DNA from: Stagonosporopsis chrysanthemi
Lineage: Eukaryota > Ascomycota > Dothideomycetes > Pleosporales > Didymellaceae
DNA: 64,000 nt
NCBI GenBank assembly: GCA_022560025.1
Contig: JAFISE010000003.1
Coordinates: forward strand, 189,262-253,261
Direction: 5' to 3'
Below the pieces are notes generated by a model. That model searched no databases, was not told where the DNA came from, and saw only the letters and a program-made list of their open reading frames with translations. Both the position numbers and the translations under genes were made by a program. Shown in pieces: positions 43,082 to 54,183 of the stretch (position 1 is the stretch's first letter; each line of letters begins with the position of its first letter).

Positions 43082-44110
43082 ATGAAAGCGATCAAGATGC
43101 CTTTAGCAGTGAGTCAACTCGTTGCTACAATATCGCACCTGAAATATCTTGCACCACGACGACCTTGAGCCTTCTATGGTGGCGTATCCGAGGATAGAGC
43201 ATGAACTCCAAATCACACACAACCTGCCGTTCAGCGTCATCAACTACCATACGCTGACACACATCAGGCAGTAGGACAAATCTGCTCTACAGCCAATCTA
43301 ACTCACAACTTGCAACAATGCCAAAAGCTGGTGAAGAAAGCCTCCGAAGCCGGCGCCGCCGCGCTCTTCCTTCCAGAAGCCTGCGACTACATCAACACCA
43401 ATCCATCTCTCAAACTCTGCAAATCCGTAGAAGACTCCGAGTTCGTCCAAGGCCTGCTACGTAGCGCAAAAGAGTACCGCCTGCCCATCCACGTGGGGAT
43501 TCACGAGCCCGCCGCGGGCGGAGAGAAGACAAAGAACACGCTGATCTGGATAAATGAAGAGGGAAAGATAACGCACCGTTACCAGAAACTGCATTTGTTC
43601 GATGTTGACATTGCGGGCGGGCCGTCGCTGCAGGAGAGCAAGAGTGTGGAGCGCGGCAACGAATTGCCGCAGCCGTTTGAGACGAAGCTGGGCAAGATTG
43701 GGCCCCAGATTTGCTTCGATATGCGGTTCCCTGAGCCGGGACTGGCGTATGCAAGGCGTGGGGCGCACATGATCACGTATCCGTCTGCATTCACGACGGC
43801 AACGGGGAAGGCGGGGCATTGGCATACGTTGCTTAGAGCAAGGGCGATTGAAACGCAGAGCTATATTATTGCTGCGGCGCAGGTGGGAAAGCATGACGAT
43901 GAGGGGAAAAGGCATAGTTATGGACACAGTTTGATTATTGATCCTTGGGGGAAAGTTGTTGCGGAGTTGGGTGGTGAGGAGGATGAAAAGGGGAGAGGGC
44001 TGGACGACGGGCAGATCGCGGTTGCGGAGATCGATGTCGAGTATGTGGAGAAGATTCGAAAGGAGATACCGTTGGCGAGACGGTCGGATGTGTATGCGGA
44101 GCTGAGGTAG
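43082..44110 (+). CDS. Nit-family carbon-nitrogen hydrolase (deaminated glutathione amidase type)
   Basis: Two exons inferred: 43082-43108 and 43268-44110, giving 289 residues. Exon 1 encodes MKAIKMPLA, with a second ATG at 43097; exon 2 resumes AVGQICSTANLTHNLQQC, the usual start of the family. The catalytic Glu lies in LFLPEACDY, the Lys in YQKLHLFDVD and the Cys in PQICFDMRFPEP, so the triad is complete. Members hydrolyse amide bonds; the Nit1/Nit2 branch repairs deaminated glutathione or omega-amides in cytosol and mitochondria. The first intron, 159 nt, is longer than others here, and a small extra exon inside it cannot be excluded. Convergent with the F-box-like gene, only 27 bp between stops. 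Confidence 0.85.
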
Positions 44111-44137
44111 ATGGATTTTTCTTTTTACTTGATGTGG

Positions 44138-45209
44138 CTAAGACTGGACTGAGTCACGCCGCCCTTTATGCTGCTCATGCTCCTCCGCCCAATCCCAATT
44201 CCGGCCCTCCATCAACCGCGCCTTGCCATACAAGTTCAGGAATGACAATGGATGATCTGGATCATTGGTCTGGTCCTCGACTTTCCCTCGCACCTCGTCC
44301 AGCGAGATTTTCGAGCAGTCCGCCAGCGTTTCCAGCATAGTCGTGAACAAGCTCCTCCCTACACTTCCAGCTTGTTTCTTCGGTCCTTGCACCTTAGGTG
44401 GACTGAATTCGCCCTTCCCCTCACCCCACCCTGGCCAAATCCAGTCATGTGTCCCGTGATCGAGGTAGAAATTCAAAAATGTCGCTTCAGCACCAGGTTT
44501 TGTAGGCCGTAGCAGAATGTCAGAGATGAATCCAGGTCCAAGAGTAAGGGCAGCCTCCGCAAAGCAGAATTCTAGCTCGTTACGAAGCGAGATCTGGTTC
44601 GCATCCATAAAGCGACCGTATGTGCGTTGGTGGATCCAGCCTGAGCCGTGATAGCGGGCCGTGAGTGTGGCGTGGTGGAGCGTGAGGTATAAAGCTGTGA
44701 GTGGATCACGAGGGAGGGACTGGATTAACGCAAGCTTATCGTCGTGGCTCTCTGTGGTAGAGTTAGTTTAAATGCGCTAAAGCATGTCAGTGCTCCGCAA
44801 ACTCACCTATAGATGCTACTCGGTAGACGAGCAGTAGCCCGGCATTCAGCAAAGCTATATTGTGCTCGTCCACTGCATAGCAATTCTGCCGTGACGATAG
44901 CGCGTCCATCACATCGTCCACGATATCATATCGCCGCACGCAATCCGCCAGACATCGATACCCGAACTTAGCGCAGCATGGAAAGTCAGTCGAGGCATGT
45001 GGTAGTTCTCGATTCATGAATGATCGTGTGAGCGAGCGCTCGTAGTTTCTGAGAAGGTCTCGTAACCGCGGGTGCACATGTTGGAGTTGGAGTATGTCTT
45101 TGCCGCTGTCGAAAGGGAGATATTGGATGATCTTGAGCAGTATCTCTGGGGGTATTGCTGATGAAAGCAAGTTGAGCTTTGGGGTGGGAGAGGCAGTCAA
45201 AGCAGCCAT
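44138..45209 (-). CDS. F-box-like protein of unknown target
   Basis: Two exons: 44807-45209 and 44138-44751, with a 55-nt intron, giving 338 residues. Residues about 15-55 read SSAIPPEILLKIIQYLPFDS then LQLQHVHPRLRDLLRNYERS, which is the F-box pattern (Leu-Pro, then leucine-rich helices). The rest is helical with several aromatic residues (ESHDDKLALIQSLP; LRNELEFCFAEAALTLGPGF; FYLDHGTHDWIWPGWGEGK) and has no recognised substrate-binding repeat. If it is a true F-box protein it would link a target to Skp1-Cullin ubiquitin ligase. Family call is moderate; the target is unknown. Confidence 0.7.
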
Positions 45210-46535
45210 GCTGATTATCTCTGTATGATGTATGTCCAGTGTAAGGAGTGTACTATGTTGCGAGATGGTAGGAAGGGAAATCGAGGGCTGTCAAGTCAGG
45301 TTCACTAAGCTGAATGTATATTGTTCGGCAGTAGCGTCTTTGACGTGATCGAGGTAGGTGTATTCCAGGCTCTTGACGGAACAAAAAGGCTTTTGAGGTT
45401 GCGAATGGTATTCATATTGGAGTTGCATCATCATGTGGACCATATATGTGACGCGTGAAAGGTGAAGACCATGATGGTTGATCGCGACCAATCGAGCACC
45501 TTGTTGTCCGGTCGCGTTGATGAGACCACCCCGCTATTGCGACTACATTCACGTAATTGTCGCATAGTTGTGTTGTCTCGAGTACGCTTTTGCCGGGCAT
45601 TGAATGTCCAGATGGCGCACAAAGTAGGCAATCAGCGAACGGAGCCAGCGCGTGCAATGTTCGACGAGATAACGCACAGCATGTGGAGCTCCCACAAGTA
45701 ACCTCTGACGAAGCCTCGGTCTTTCCTGCAGGGTCCCGCGGGGCTAGTGCAGGTGGAAACGTCAGGAGCTATTGCGCAATGGCTCGGCGAATGTGAGCGC
45801 CACGATATGGGCGGGTAAAGAGAGAGAAGTGACGGTGCGCCACATCTGACCAACCAGCATCGACTTTCCCCTCTGCCCCACATCTAGCAAAGACCCATAA
45901 AAAGGGCACGCAGAGAGGGTCTTCCATCATGTATTGATTGAAATATATATTGTATAATTTCGCTATCACGTTACCTGTAATGGGTCTTCGTCAGAAGGTT
46001 CATCGTTATCCACGCACACCTTTCAGTGCATACCTTGGCAGGAGCCCGGTTCGAGTCTTGTGGTGTTCGATTCACTCCCTTGGGTAACCAGGGATGCTGG
46101 ACGAACCTAAGCAATGAATACAATAGACGAGTGAAGCAATTCAGCAGTCAGGTATTCACCATGAGACGGCGGCGCCGGAATACTCCCGTTTGGGTTGAAG
46201 GGCGTGTGTTGGGCTGGTGGCTCGACTGACATTTTGCCCATCTTTTTACTTCTCGCTTAGCCACAGAATGTGGTCCTGCAGTCTTCCTCCTAATAGCATA
46301 TTTATGCAGCTATATCTGTAGCAGCTAACATGCAATACGCCACAGCACTGCAGCAAACGCTGTTGTCTGCTTGTAATTTGTATCAATCTCGCATCTGCTT
46401 ACATAGTCAGCTTTGATTGAAACCTGCTGCGTAAGGCACAAGTATAGAGTTGCAGCTTAAGCAACAATACATAGTGCAATAACATAATTCAGATCTCACT
46501 ACGAAGTACTATTGCGCTGCCTCTCACAAATTGCA
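45210..46535. other. Intergenic region before the monooxygenase pseudogene
   Basis: 1.3 kb with no supported gene. Short frames on both strands overlap without domain content. AT-rich patches (near 45935-45960) occur. It marks the left edge of a sparse stretch reaching to 54 kb. Confidence 0.4.
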
Positions 46536-47918
46536 ATGAAGATCATCATTGTCGGGGGAGGCATAGCAGGCCTGTCAACTTATCTACATCTCCGCAAACA
46601 CCTTGCGGAGCACGAAGAGCATAGCATCACGGTGTACGAATCACACAAGCCACGCTCAAGCACCTCCGCGCCAAATCATTTCAATCAGTCAGTCTCGACG
46701 CCCTGTCCGAATCTACCCGTTTTGTTAGCGGTAGACTCGGTATCTCGCCAAACCGCATGCGCGTCTTTCGTGACTTGGGCCCTGATTTGCACGACAGAGT
46801 GGCCGCTCAAGATTTTCCAGCAATCGAATTTGTTTTTCAAGGCGCAAACAACTGGACGCTTGGTACGCACAGCACAGGTGACAGAGCCGTGAGAGACAAT
46901 CACGATACTGAGGAAGTGTGCATTGCAAATTCACGGCACGGACTGTGGCACACGCTCAGACAGTACGTGTTGGAAAAGTACGGGCAGGACGTGATCAAGC
47001 TTGGAAAGGTTACGGATGTTGTTAAAGACGAGACGAAATCTAGAGGCAGGGTTCGAGTCGAGCTGATAGATGTGTGGGCAGAAAGAAATGGAGCATCCAG
47101 ACTTGGTCATTTGTGCGGACGGCGTCAAGAGCGCGGTCCGCAAAGCGCTTTTCGGAGACTATCAGCAGTACCATTTGACTTACAGCTAAGTAACATCCCC
47201 GCGGAGCTGTCATTGATCCCGTCATTAAGTTTTTACAGTGGTCAGTCTGGAGTTGGCGGGTTGTACGAGACTACAATTCCGTCCGTTATTTGCGAATCAC
47301 AAAGCCATGGTCTTCGCATTTGGAAGCAACGGTTTCTTTGGCTACTCATCTGGTGCACCTACATATGAGAACCAGCTGATGTGCTAGTCGACATTCGAAA
47401 CTTCAGCGCTGCCTGACACGAAAGACGTTGATCCTCGAGCCATCAAGGACGCTCTTTTCGAGCGCCACAGGCACTGAAGAGACCCTGTTGTTCACGAAAT
47501 CATCAGGAATGCGGACATTGAAACTATATACCCGGCCTGAATCATGCCTCAACATCCACATTAGGGCAAGCAAGGCATTGTGCTAGTCGGAGCCGCTGCA
47601 CATGCCATGGACTCGACGACTGGCCAAGGCGCCAGTCAAGCACTGGAAGATTCGTAGGCTCTTGCATTGATACTTGCTTCTTTGCCTGATCGTGAAAGCA
47701 ATGGTATCACCCCATGCACGAGATCAATAGAGCAGGCTATCGATATCTTCTACCAGGTTCGTTTTCCGAGAGTCAACAAGATCGTCGAACGTGGGAAGAA
47801 GCTCGCTAGAAGAAACAAAGATGTTGGCATTGTTGCGGAGCATACTATGTATGATTTCTTGTGGCTATTGATGAGGCTACCGTTTCTTTTCAGTGATGGC
47901 GATATCTGGGTATGTTGA
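46536..47918 (+). pseudogene. FAD-dependent monooxygenase pseudogene
   Basis: The frame starts MKIIIVGGGIAGLSTYLHLR, a perfect dinucleotide-binding (GxGxxG) motif of class A flavin monooxygenases. Coding similarity then moves between frames: a shift near 46690 (continuing SLDALSESTRFVSGRLGISP), another near 47090 (continuing EHPDLVICADGVKSAVRKAL, the conserved DG motif), and FGSNGFFGYSSGAP further on. The second FAD motif, GIVLVGAAAHAMDSTTGQGA, is present at about 47580. In-frame stops are at 47187, 47385, 47475, 47538, 47562 and 47655; several stand where tryptophan is expected (TGG changed to TAG or TGA). The tail continues to 47918. The gene is clearly dead. Relatives act in secondary metabolism or aromatic breakdown; no partner genes are seen nearby. 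Confidence 0.85.
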
Positions 47919-50860
47919 AGAGCCCATTTAACACGAAGTAGGCAGACTTATGGTCGGCGATGCAAACCGAGAACTACACTGCTGGTCGGCAGAGTAGGAG
48001 ATACGCAAGGTTTTGACGAGCAGTCATCTTCGGTCTCGAAACAATCCTGAGTTCAGCAAGACATCCTTTTGCTTGAAGGCAGTCGCTGTTCTTGTAGTCC
48101 TGTATAGTCCATGGGTTGACTCCTTTTATACGTTTGTACTGCTTATCAGCATATCGAAGTTCGCATTGCTATGATTCGACACCCTACTGTCGGCAATTGG
48201 CTTATGGGAGAAACGTGGGTCAATCGAAGTTGAAGAGACTGAGTGAACCATGTGTATAGTGCCAGATAACTAACGTAACAGTGGTTGTAGTGATGAAAGC
48301 CGAACTGGTACCTCGATTAATATCACTGACAGATCTACAACTGCCGGTCATGCCGGCTCTGTTTATTGGGTCACAAGTACCATAGACTATCGCTTGCTGG
48401 CGCTGACGTGCCGGCTCTTGCAGCAGTACTATTCTCATGCTCCGCTATACGTTAATTGCATAGGGGCGCGACCATTGACCAGAGTATCGGTGTTGGCATT
48501 CGAAGACTGCTGCTGCCCCGTGGGGCACGCACACGAGTATGCATGGTCTATTTTAGGGCGACAAAACGAGGGAAGGCCCCAGAGAAATGCTAGAGCAGCG
48601 CTGGTTCTGGATTCAATAATCTAGCACACCAGTGAAGTGGTCGATATAGGGCCGACGTCCCCTGCGCAGTGTTTGCTTTTTCGAGGGTGTCCGCTTGATA
48701 GGCCTTGTAATGCACTCTAGGTTAGAAGGATCCCTCGAGCATACCAGGGCCACTGGCGTTCAGCTTTAGGCAGCCTGCATGGATTCACAAAGGCAAGTAC
48801 TTCCCTGAAGCAAGCCAACTTATCGACGGCCGTCTGACAGACACATGTGGAAGTAAGGAGGAGGGAGGGATATGCATGGTCTCGATATCGCATTGACCCA
48901 TCGACCTTTCGACCACACATACAGACTCAATTAAGGTTTGGTGCCCGCCACGTCAAGGCTGTGTCGTGTTGGTCGGCAGTTTTGACCACATGAAGCTTTC
49001 TAGCGACGATCTTGGGTCCACAGTCCATCGCTTATGCTGGTATTAGGGCTTACTATCAATAGTGTGCGTATTTTAAAACCACCACCGTGACGAGAGGTTT
49101 ACTTGCCAAGGCTCACCTGATGCTGACGAGCGAACTGTACCGGTACATCGTACAGCTTCTTTCGTTCTCCGGTCGGAGATGTTGTCTTCCTCCGCAGTAA
49201 AGATTTCATGATTCTGCGCTGACTGTACTGTGCATTGCATGACAAAAATTTCCGCGAGAATCTCTTCGGGACCGCGGGCCTCGATGCTGCGACGGCTTCG
49301 CTGACGTGGTGTACATCAGAGTTCAGCTTCACAGGAGCATGCGCGGTGTTGCGAGGCAGAGATAAACAGACAAGGCGATCGCGGACGCTGCAAGACTTCC
49401 TCGACATATGCTGTCGGCGGTGATGTATCGCACGAACGTGCGTCGTCCTTCGATAGACGCCTCCAATATTGATGATGTCGGTGAAGCTGCCGTGCAGGAG
49501 CGGGCCAGAAAAATGCAGCTCGGAGGAGCTCGCAGTGACCGGAGAGCACCGTCACATGTTCAGCCTCGTGTCGCAACCATCAAATGCACATGGTGCAGAA
49601 AGACGACGAAGCTTAATCGACAGATTGGCGTCGTCTCGCGGCGTCGACGGGCGGCGTCGGCGGGCAAACGCTCCGCATCCGAGGATAGCCTAAATTCGTC
49701 TCCGCACGTAGCTCGCTGGTTACAACCTTACTTCGACTATCTCGCACTAACAACCGTACACTGCCCAACATAATTTTGCTTGCTTGGTGTCACTGTGAAG
49801 CCCTGCTGCGGCCTCGCTGCAGGTATGGAAAGCACATCATGTACTTGACAGGTATTGCATGCCTGGAGCTGCACCCGGTAAGCATCAGGCGATGGGGCAG
49901 TGGGTGTGACCAAGCGTTGTACGTGTACAGGGGTGCGTCCGAACATCTGGTAATCGGTAGCGAGATCCTGGATTCATTTACGTGAAACATAACTCAATTG
50001 AGATACATACAAAGGTGGCGTCGCTGTCATTTGTCGAGAATACGAGGCATTCTCTTGCTGTCGAACTCCACAGCGGCAAAAGGTAAGCTCAACCGGGCTG
50101 GCCGTCGCTCGGCAGTGAGGTCGTTGCTGACGTTTGAGTAATTGTCCCGAACACTGCAGGGCGGTGTGCCTGTCATCCAAGTGCCGATTCAAGGAAACGA
50201 GCATACATACTGAACGACGAATGTGCAAACCGGCACAGCGTGCCGCTATGCATCTATTGATGACATCGACGTTTCTCGGGTGGGTACTAACGCTAGCTAA
50301 AGCATTTTCGGACATTGATTGAGGAGATCCATACCCTGGGGCGATCATTTTGGCCCCGGGCGCAGCTGTGTCTTCGGGTCTGCACTACAATGCCACGCTA
50401 GCACTCGTGTTACAAGCCTCGTGTTGCCTCGCTACGCTTAGGATCCACAGCAGAAGGCTGATTGATCCTTTGAACGGCGAGCAGCGTATGCTGCAGCTAA
50501 GCAAGCAGATGCAACCAGGGGAGACAGGATTTGCTAACAAGGTTAGACGTACGTGCATGCATTTTGCAGAGCCCTGCGCTGTAATGCAGAGGAATGATGC
50601 TGTTGCTCCAATACGAAGCACAGATCGCACAGCGTAAATCAAGTACCCTGCTTCTGACTTTCAAAGCACTGGGACGGGTTCACAGGACCGAAACATATTC
50701 AGAATAAATGACAATTAGGAGTGAGGACATTGTGAGGTCGATCTAAGCTACATATCTTTGTAGCGCAGTGTGATGGTATTGAACAAGCAGGAAAGTCGCT
50801 GATCTGAACGATAAAATAACAAAAAGGGATGGTCAAGAATTACTCTTCAAGCGCGAGAGC
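47919..50860. other. Gene-poor region after the pseudogene
   Basis: 2.9 kb without a supported gene. Frames such as 49408-49773 (plus, 121 codons) and 49099-49407 (minus) are basic and Ser/Arg-rich on both strands, without domain or splice support. No transposon ends or long repeats were recognised by eye. Confidence 0.4.
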
Positions 50861-52112
50861 TCACTTGAAATGTCCACCCGCCTTCTTACAAGCAGTGATG
50901 GATGCCGATGGCGTAACTGTAGTGTGGCGTGTGAAAGTCGCACCCCACGTTATCGTCTTCGTAGTAGTCGCCCAGCCAATACTGAGGCGCGTCTTCGTAG
51001 GGGTTGGCAGCGTAGTGGTGTGAGTGAAAACGCCAGAGAAGACCGTAGCAGGCGGCAGAGTCGAAGTGCTGGTCTGCGTGACGAGCTGGGTTTCTGTTGT
51101 GGTGGTTGCTGGGGCAGTAGAGGTCGAAGTCGTTGTGACAGGGGTCGGAGCAGTGATGGTGGTGGTCTCATCGTCCGGAGCACGGCGCTGAAGTCCCTGA
51201 GCCTTTGCGTTGCGCTTTTTCTTGGCTGCCTCAACGCGTGCGCGAGCCCATTCGTAGTCGACAACACGATCCGATCGGCGCATGTAGCGCGCCTTAGGGA
51301 TGATAGTAGGTGTGGCCAGGGCAGCAGGATGAAGGCGTGTTGGGGAGTAGCGGCATGGCTTGTCCGGCTGAGGTTGGCCGGGCAGCGTACATGTGGCGGT
51401 AGCTGTCTTGGTAGTAGTGAGAATGACGCGGGTAGCATCGAGCTTGGTTTTCGTCAAGATCTTTGTGGAAGTGGTAGTAACAGCCTTAGGTGTGATAGTC
51501 TTGGTCTTCTTGGCCGTCACACTAGGAACAGTCACGGTCTGGAAGGGCCCAACTTCAGTAACGAGTAGAGATGTTGTGGTTTCCGTCAGGGTAGAGATGG
51601 GCAGGGTAGTCGTGATGACTGTCATCGTTGGTGTAAACGTGCTTGTTGCTTGTGGCCCAACAGTCAAATAGAGATCTGAAACAGTTAGTTTTTAGTCTGT
51701 GGGAAGTCTGAGGTTGCATACCTCGCTGCCATGCAAAGGGCTGAGCGGGAAAGTCGCCATTGTTACCCAGTACTAGAAGAAGCCAGTGTCCAGAAGACAT
51801 CTGGTCCTTCTGAATAGGACAACTGGACAGCTGTTTCGCGTCTTCGGGCGTTGTTGGAACATCATCACACAGGTACTCGACGTTTTGAGGGTCGATGAGC
51901 AGGATATCCGCCACGCCCGTGTTGCAGCCTTTAAAAGTAGAGACGCTGGCGAATTTCTCATTGGACAGCGAATTGATGAAGTAGTTGCCTTCATCTACGA
52001 AGTCCACTCCATAAGAGTAGCAAATAGAATCAGGATCATACACGTCATCTGACGTAGCCAAAGAGAACAAAGCAGCAAAAGCTGTCAGAGAGAGATAGCG
52101 AGAGAGAGGCAT
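50861..52112 (-). CDS. Conserved secreted threonine-rich fungal protein
   Basis: Two exons: 51722-52112 and 50861-51675, with a 46-nt intron, giving 401 residues. The start MPLSRYLSLTAFAALFSLAT is a signal peptide. The first mature domain (about 20-140) has four cysteines, in CYSYGVDF, GCNTG, YLCDD and SCPIQ, and ends WLLLVLGNNGDFPAQPFAWQ. It is followed by a Thr-rich stretch (TSTFTPTMTVITTTLP), a basic segment with KKKRNAKAQGLQRRAPDD, and a second Thr/Pro-rich region. The RR and KKR sites look like Kex2-type cleavage sites, so the protein may be cut in the Golgi. Proteins of this layout occur in many moulds; function is unknown. Alternative start at 52148 would precede the signal peptide and is unlikely. 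Confidence 0.8.
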
Positions 52113-54183
52113 GACGAACTGGGGTAGTTCACGATAAAAGTCAGGCAACGAGTGGAGGTAAATAGTCTGTACCTTGGGCTGATGAAGACGGATGTGGTCG
52201 TCTTTTTGTATCTTACTAGGTCGTTAAGCTAGATAATTCTATCGTTGTCTTGTCTAGTGACCCGCATGTTGGATACGAATGTTGACCGAGCAGCATCTCG
52301 GTCAGACGGCTTGAGGAGCTGCGAATAGCTGTCCGCAAGTACCTTGCCTAGCGGTCAAGTGGACTCCAATACCTGAGCGGCCTGAGGGCGGCTGCGGCAT
52401 GCTCACGGACGCCCCACAGTCAGCTCAGCATAGGCAGCATCAGTCGCCCGGATCTGCGACTTATCGAGATACGGATCCATCTCGTGTTGTCATAGTGTTA
52501 AGGCCAAAGGTGCGCGTTGTGGAGCAGGCGGGAAATGCTACCCCTGTTGCATTGGCGCCGGAAGCGCGTGGTTAGCGTGGAAGCCCCATCCTGAATTAGC
52601 CTTTCACGTCACGACCATCCTCGACATCCACCTGCATGGTCCAGCAGCCGATCTGACCCGGCAAGCACACGCTGTCGTCGTGTGACAAGCTTTGCGATAA
52701 TGGAGCCTTCATGGCTGAAGCCTAGCCAGCTTTCCATCCCGCCAAGGCAAGCACACACACTCTCGCTGTGATAACATCAGCTTCACGACTACTGCGTCGT
52801 CGATGTACTCGCCATCAAATCCGAACCCCCGATCCTTGGCTTCAGCGCCCACAGGACTGGGGAGGAGTGTGACAACTCGTCCATCCGGACCGTCATCAGC
52901 ATATGCATGTACATGCATCACGGCCTCAGTCCTCAGGGTCTTCCAATTATGGCTACATGACATGTCCAAAAGCAAGTCATGCCACGTTCTGTGTGATGTT
53001 AACCGGCAAGACTGACCTGGCCCGGCCTGCTAGCTGAGCCTTACATGCCTGGCGTGAAAAGTGTGCAACGTCAGGGCAGGTAGTCAATCAGCTTCGAGAA
53101 GTCACGATGACCGACACAACAGGCGCTTTGAGTCAGCTTGTCAGCCTTGTTGCATTTCTAATGTCTTAGACTCGTGCCTCAGGTACCCGCGGACGGAGAA
53201 GGCTCGTCAAGTCAGTGCTACCGCATGCTTGCTTAGCGGCGGAGACCGGCTTGACCTAGTCTCTTCTCACCGGCTATCTAGGGTTTGACGAATTCGTTCC
53301 AATTACAGCATACACACCACGGTAGCACTTGCCCTTCGATCCACAGCCTGTTCCCTTGATTGATGTCAGCCAAAACGCCGGCGGGTTCCGGGCGCCGTAT
53401 AGTTCTGCCGCCACGAACAAGAAGCGAGGTGGCCCTGCTGCTAGCTCGATCATGCCAACTACCCTGGATCAAGTGCTCGTGCTGGAGTAACTTCCAATAG
53501 ATCCTGCATAGTCCGATGCGAGATTTCAGCAGGCCCACCTCCCAGGATCAGGCGAGCGATCTCATGGATCTTGGCCGAGCTTGACCAGGATCAGCTGTCC
53601 ATGATCGTCGGGAAGATTCTTAGCATTTTCCCCAGAAGCGGAAACCTAGTGCACATTCAGCGATACCCAGCTGACTAGTTCCGGGTCTCTCACAGCTACC
53701 GGCATTCTCGTACCCATCCCATGCGCTACAGCGCTGACCTATCATGTAGACTGTCGTTCGGCTACTGATCTGGAAATAGATATCTCGACGTCTAGTAGAC
53801 TCCCGTGCTGTTGGTCCATGAGAGAGCTACTCCATGCGCGTGCGTCTAGCCGTGGCAAACTTACTCCCTAACCGGTATCACTCCATGTTTTCCTCGCCCA
53901 CATGTCGTGGCAAAAGCCATCATCATCCAGCTTGGCTACATGGAGACTTGATCCCTGGCGCTCTACTGACTGTACTACGCCAGATGGACCAGGTTAGCGT
54001 CCCTCCTACATCGCCCCGATGGCTTTTTGACGGCTGGAGTTTTCGATCACGGTATAAATGACCTTCAGCCTGGCTTTCCATGCTCCGCAGCCTAGTCAAC
54101 CAGGACTCTTCGACAGAATCTGGCACTGAATTCCACTATATCCATTCCTTCCCCTGACTACAGTTGGTTCCTCTCCCACAACC
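52113..54183. other. Intergenic region upstream of the laccase gene
   Basis: 2.1 kb without a supported gene. The left end is the promoter of the secreted Thr-rich protein, the right end the laccase promoter with a TATA box. Many short overlapping frames, none with recognisable content. Confidence 0.45.
54053..54058 (+). promoter_or_regulatory. TATA box of the laccase gene
   Basis: TATAAA lies 126 bp upstream of the laccase ATG, in the context ACGGTATAAATG. The distance fits a TATA-driven start about 90 bp before the ATG. The TATA role is inferred from position. Confidence 0.55.

Noticed and set aside
46026..46100. Possible tRNA B-box (GGTTCGAGTC and GTTCGATTC)
   Set aside because: The flanking bases do not form an acceptor stem, anticodon arm or a proper T-stem, so no tRNA gene is called.
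49408..49773. 121-codon basic frame in the gene-poor region
   Set aside because: Contains CTWCRK and an Arg-rich stretch, but no complete zinc-binding pattern and no partner exon; the minus strand has similar frames.
45210..54183. Secondary-metabolite gene cluster around the monooxygenase remnant and laccase
   Set aside because: No polyketide synthase, peptide synthetase, terpene synthase, P450 or transporter is present, and the two genes are 6 kb apart with an unrelated gene between.
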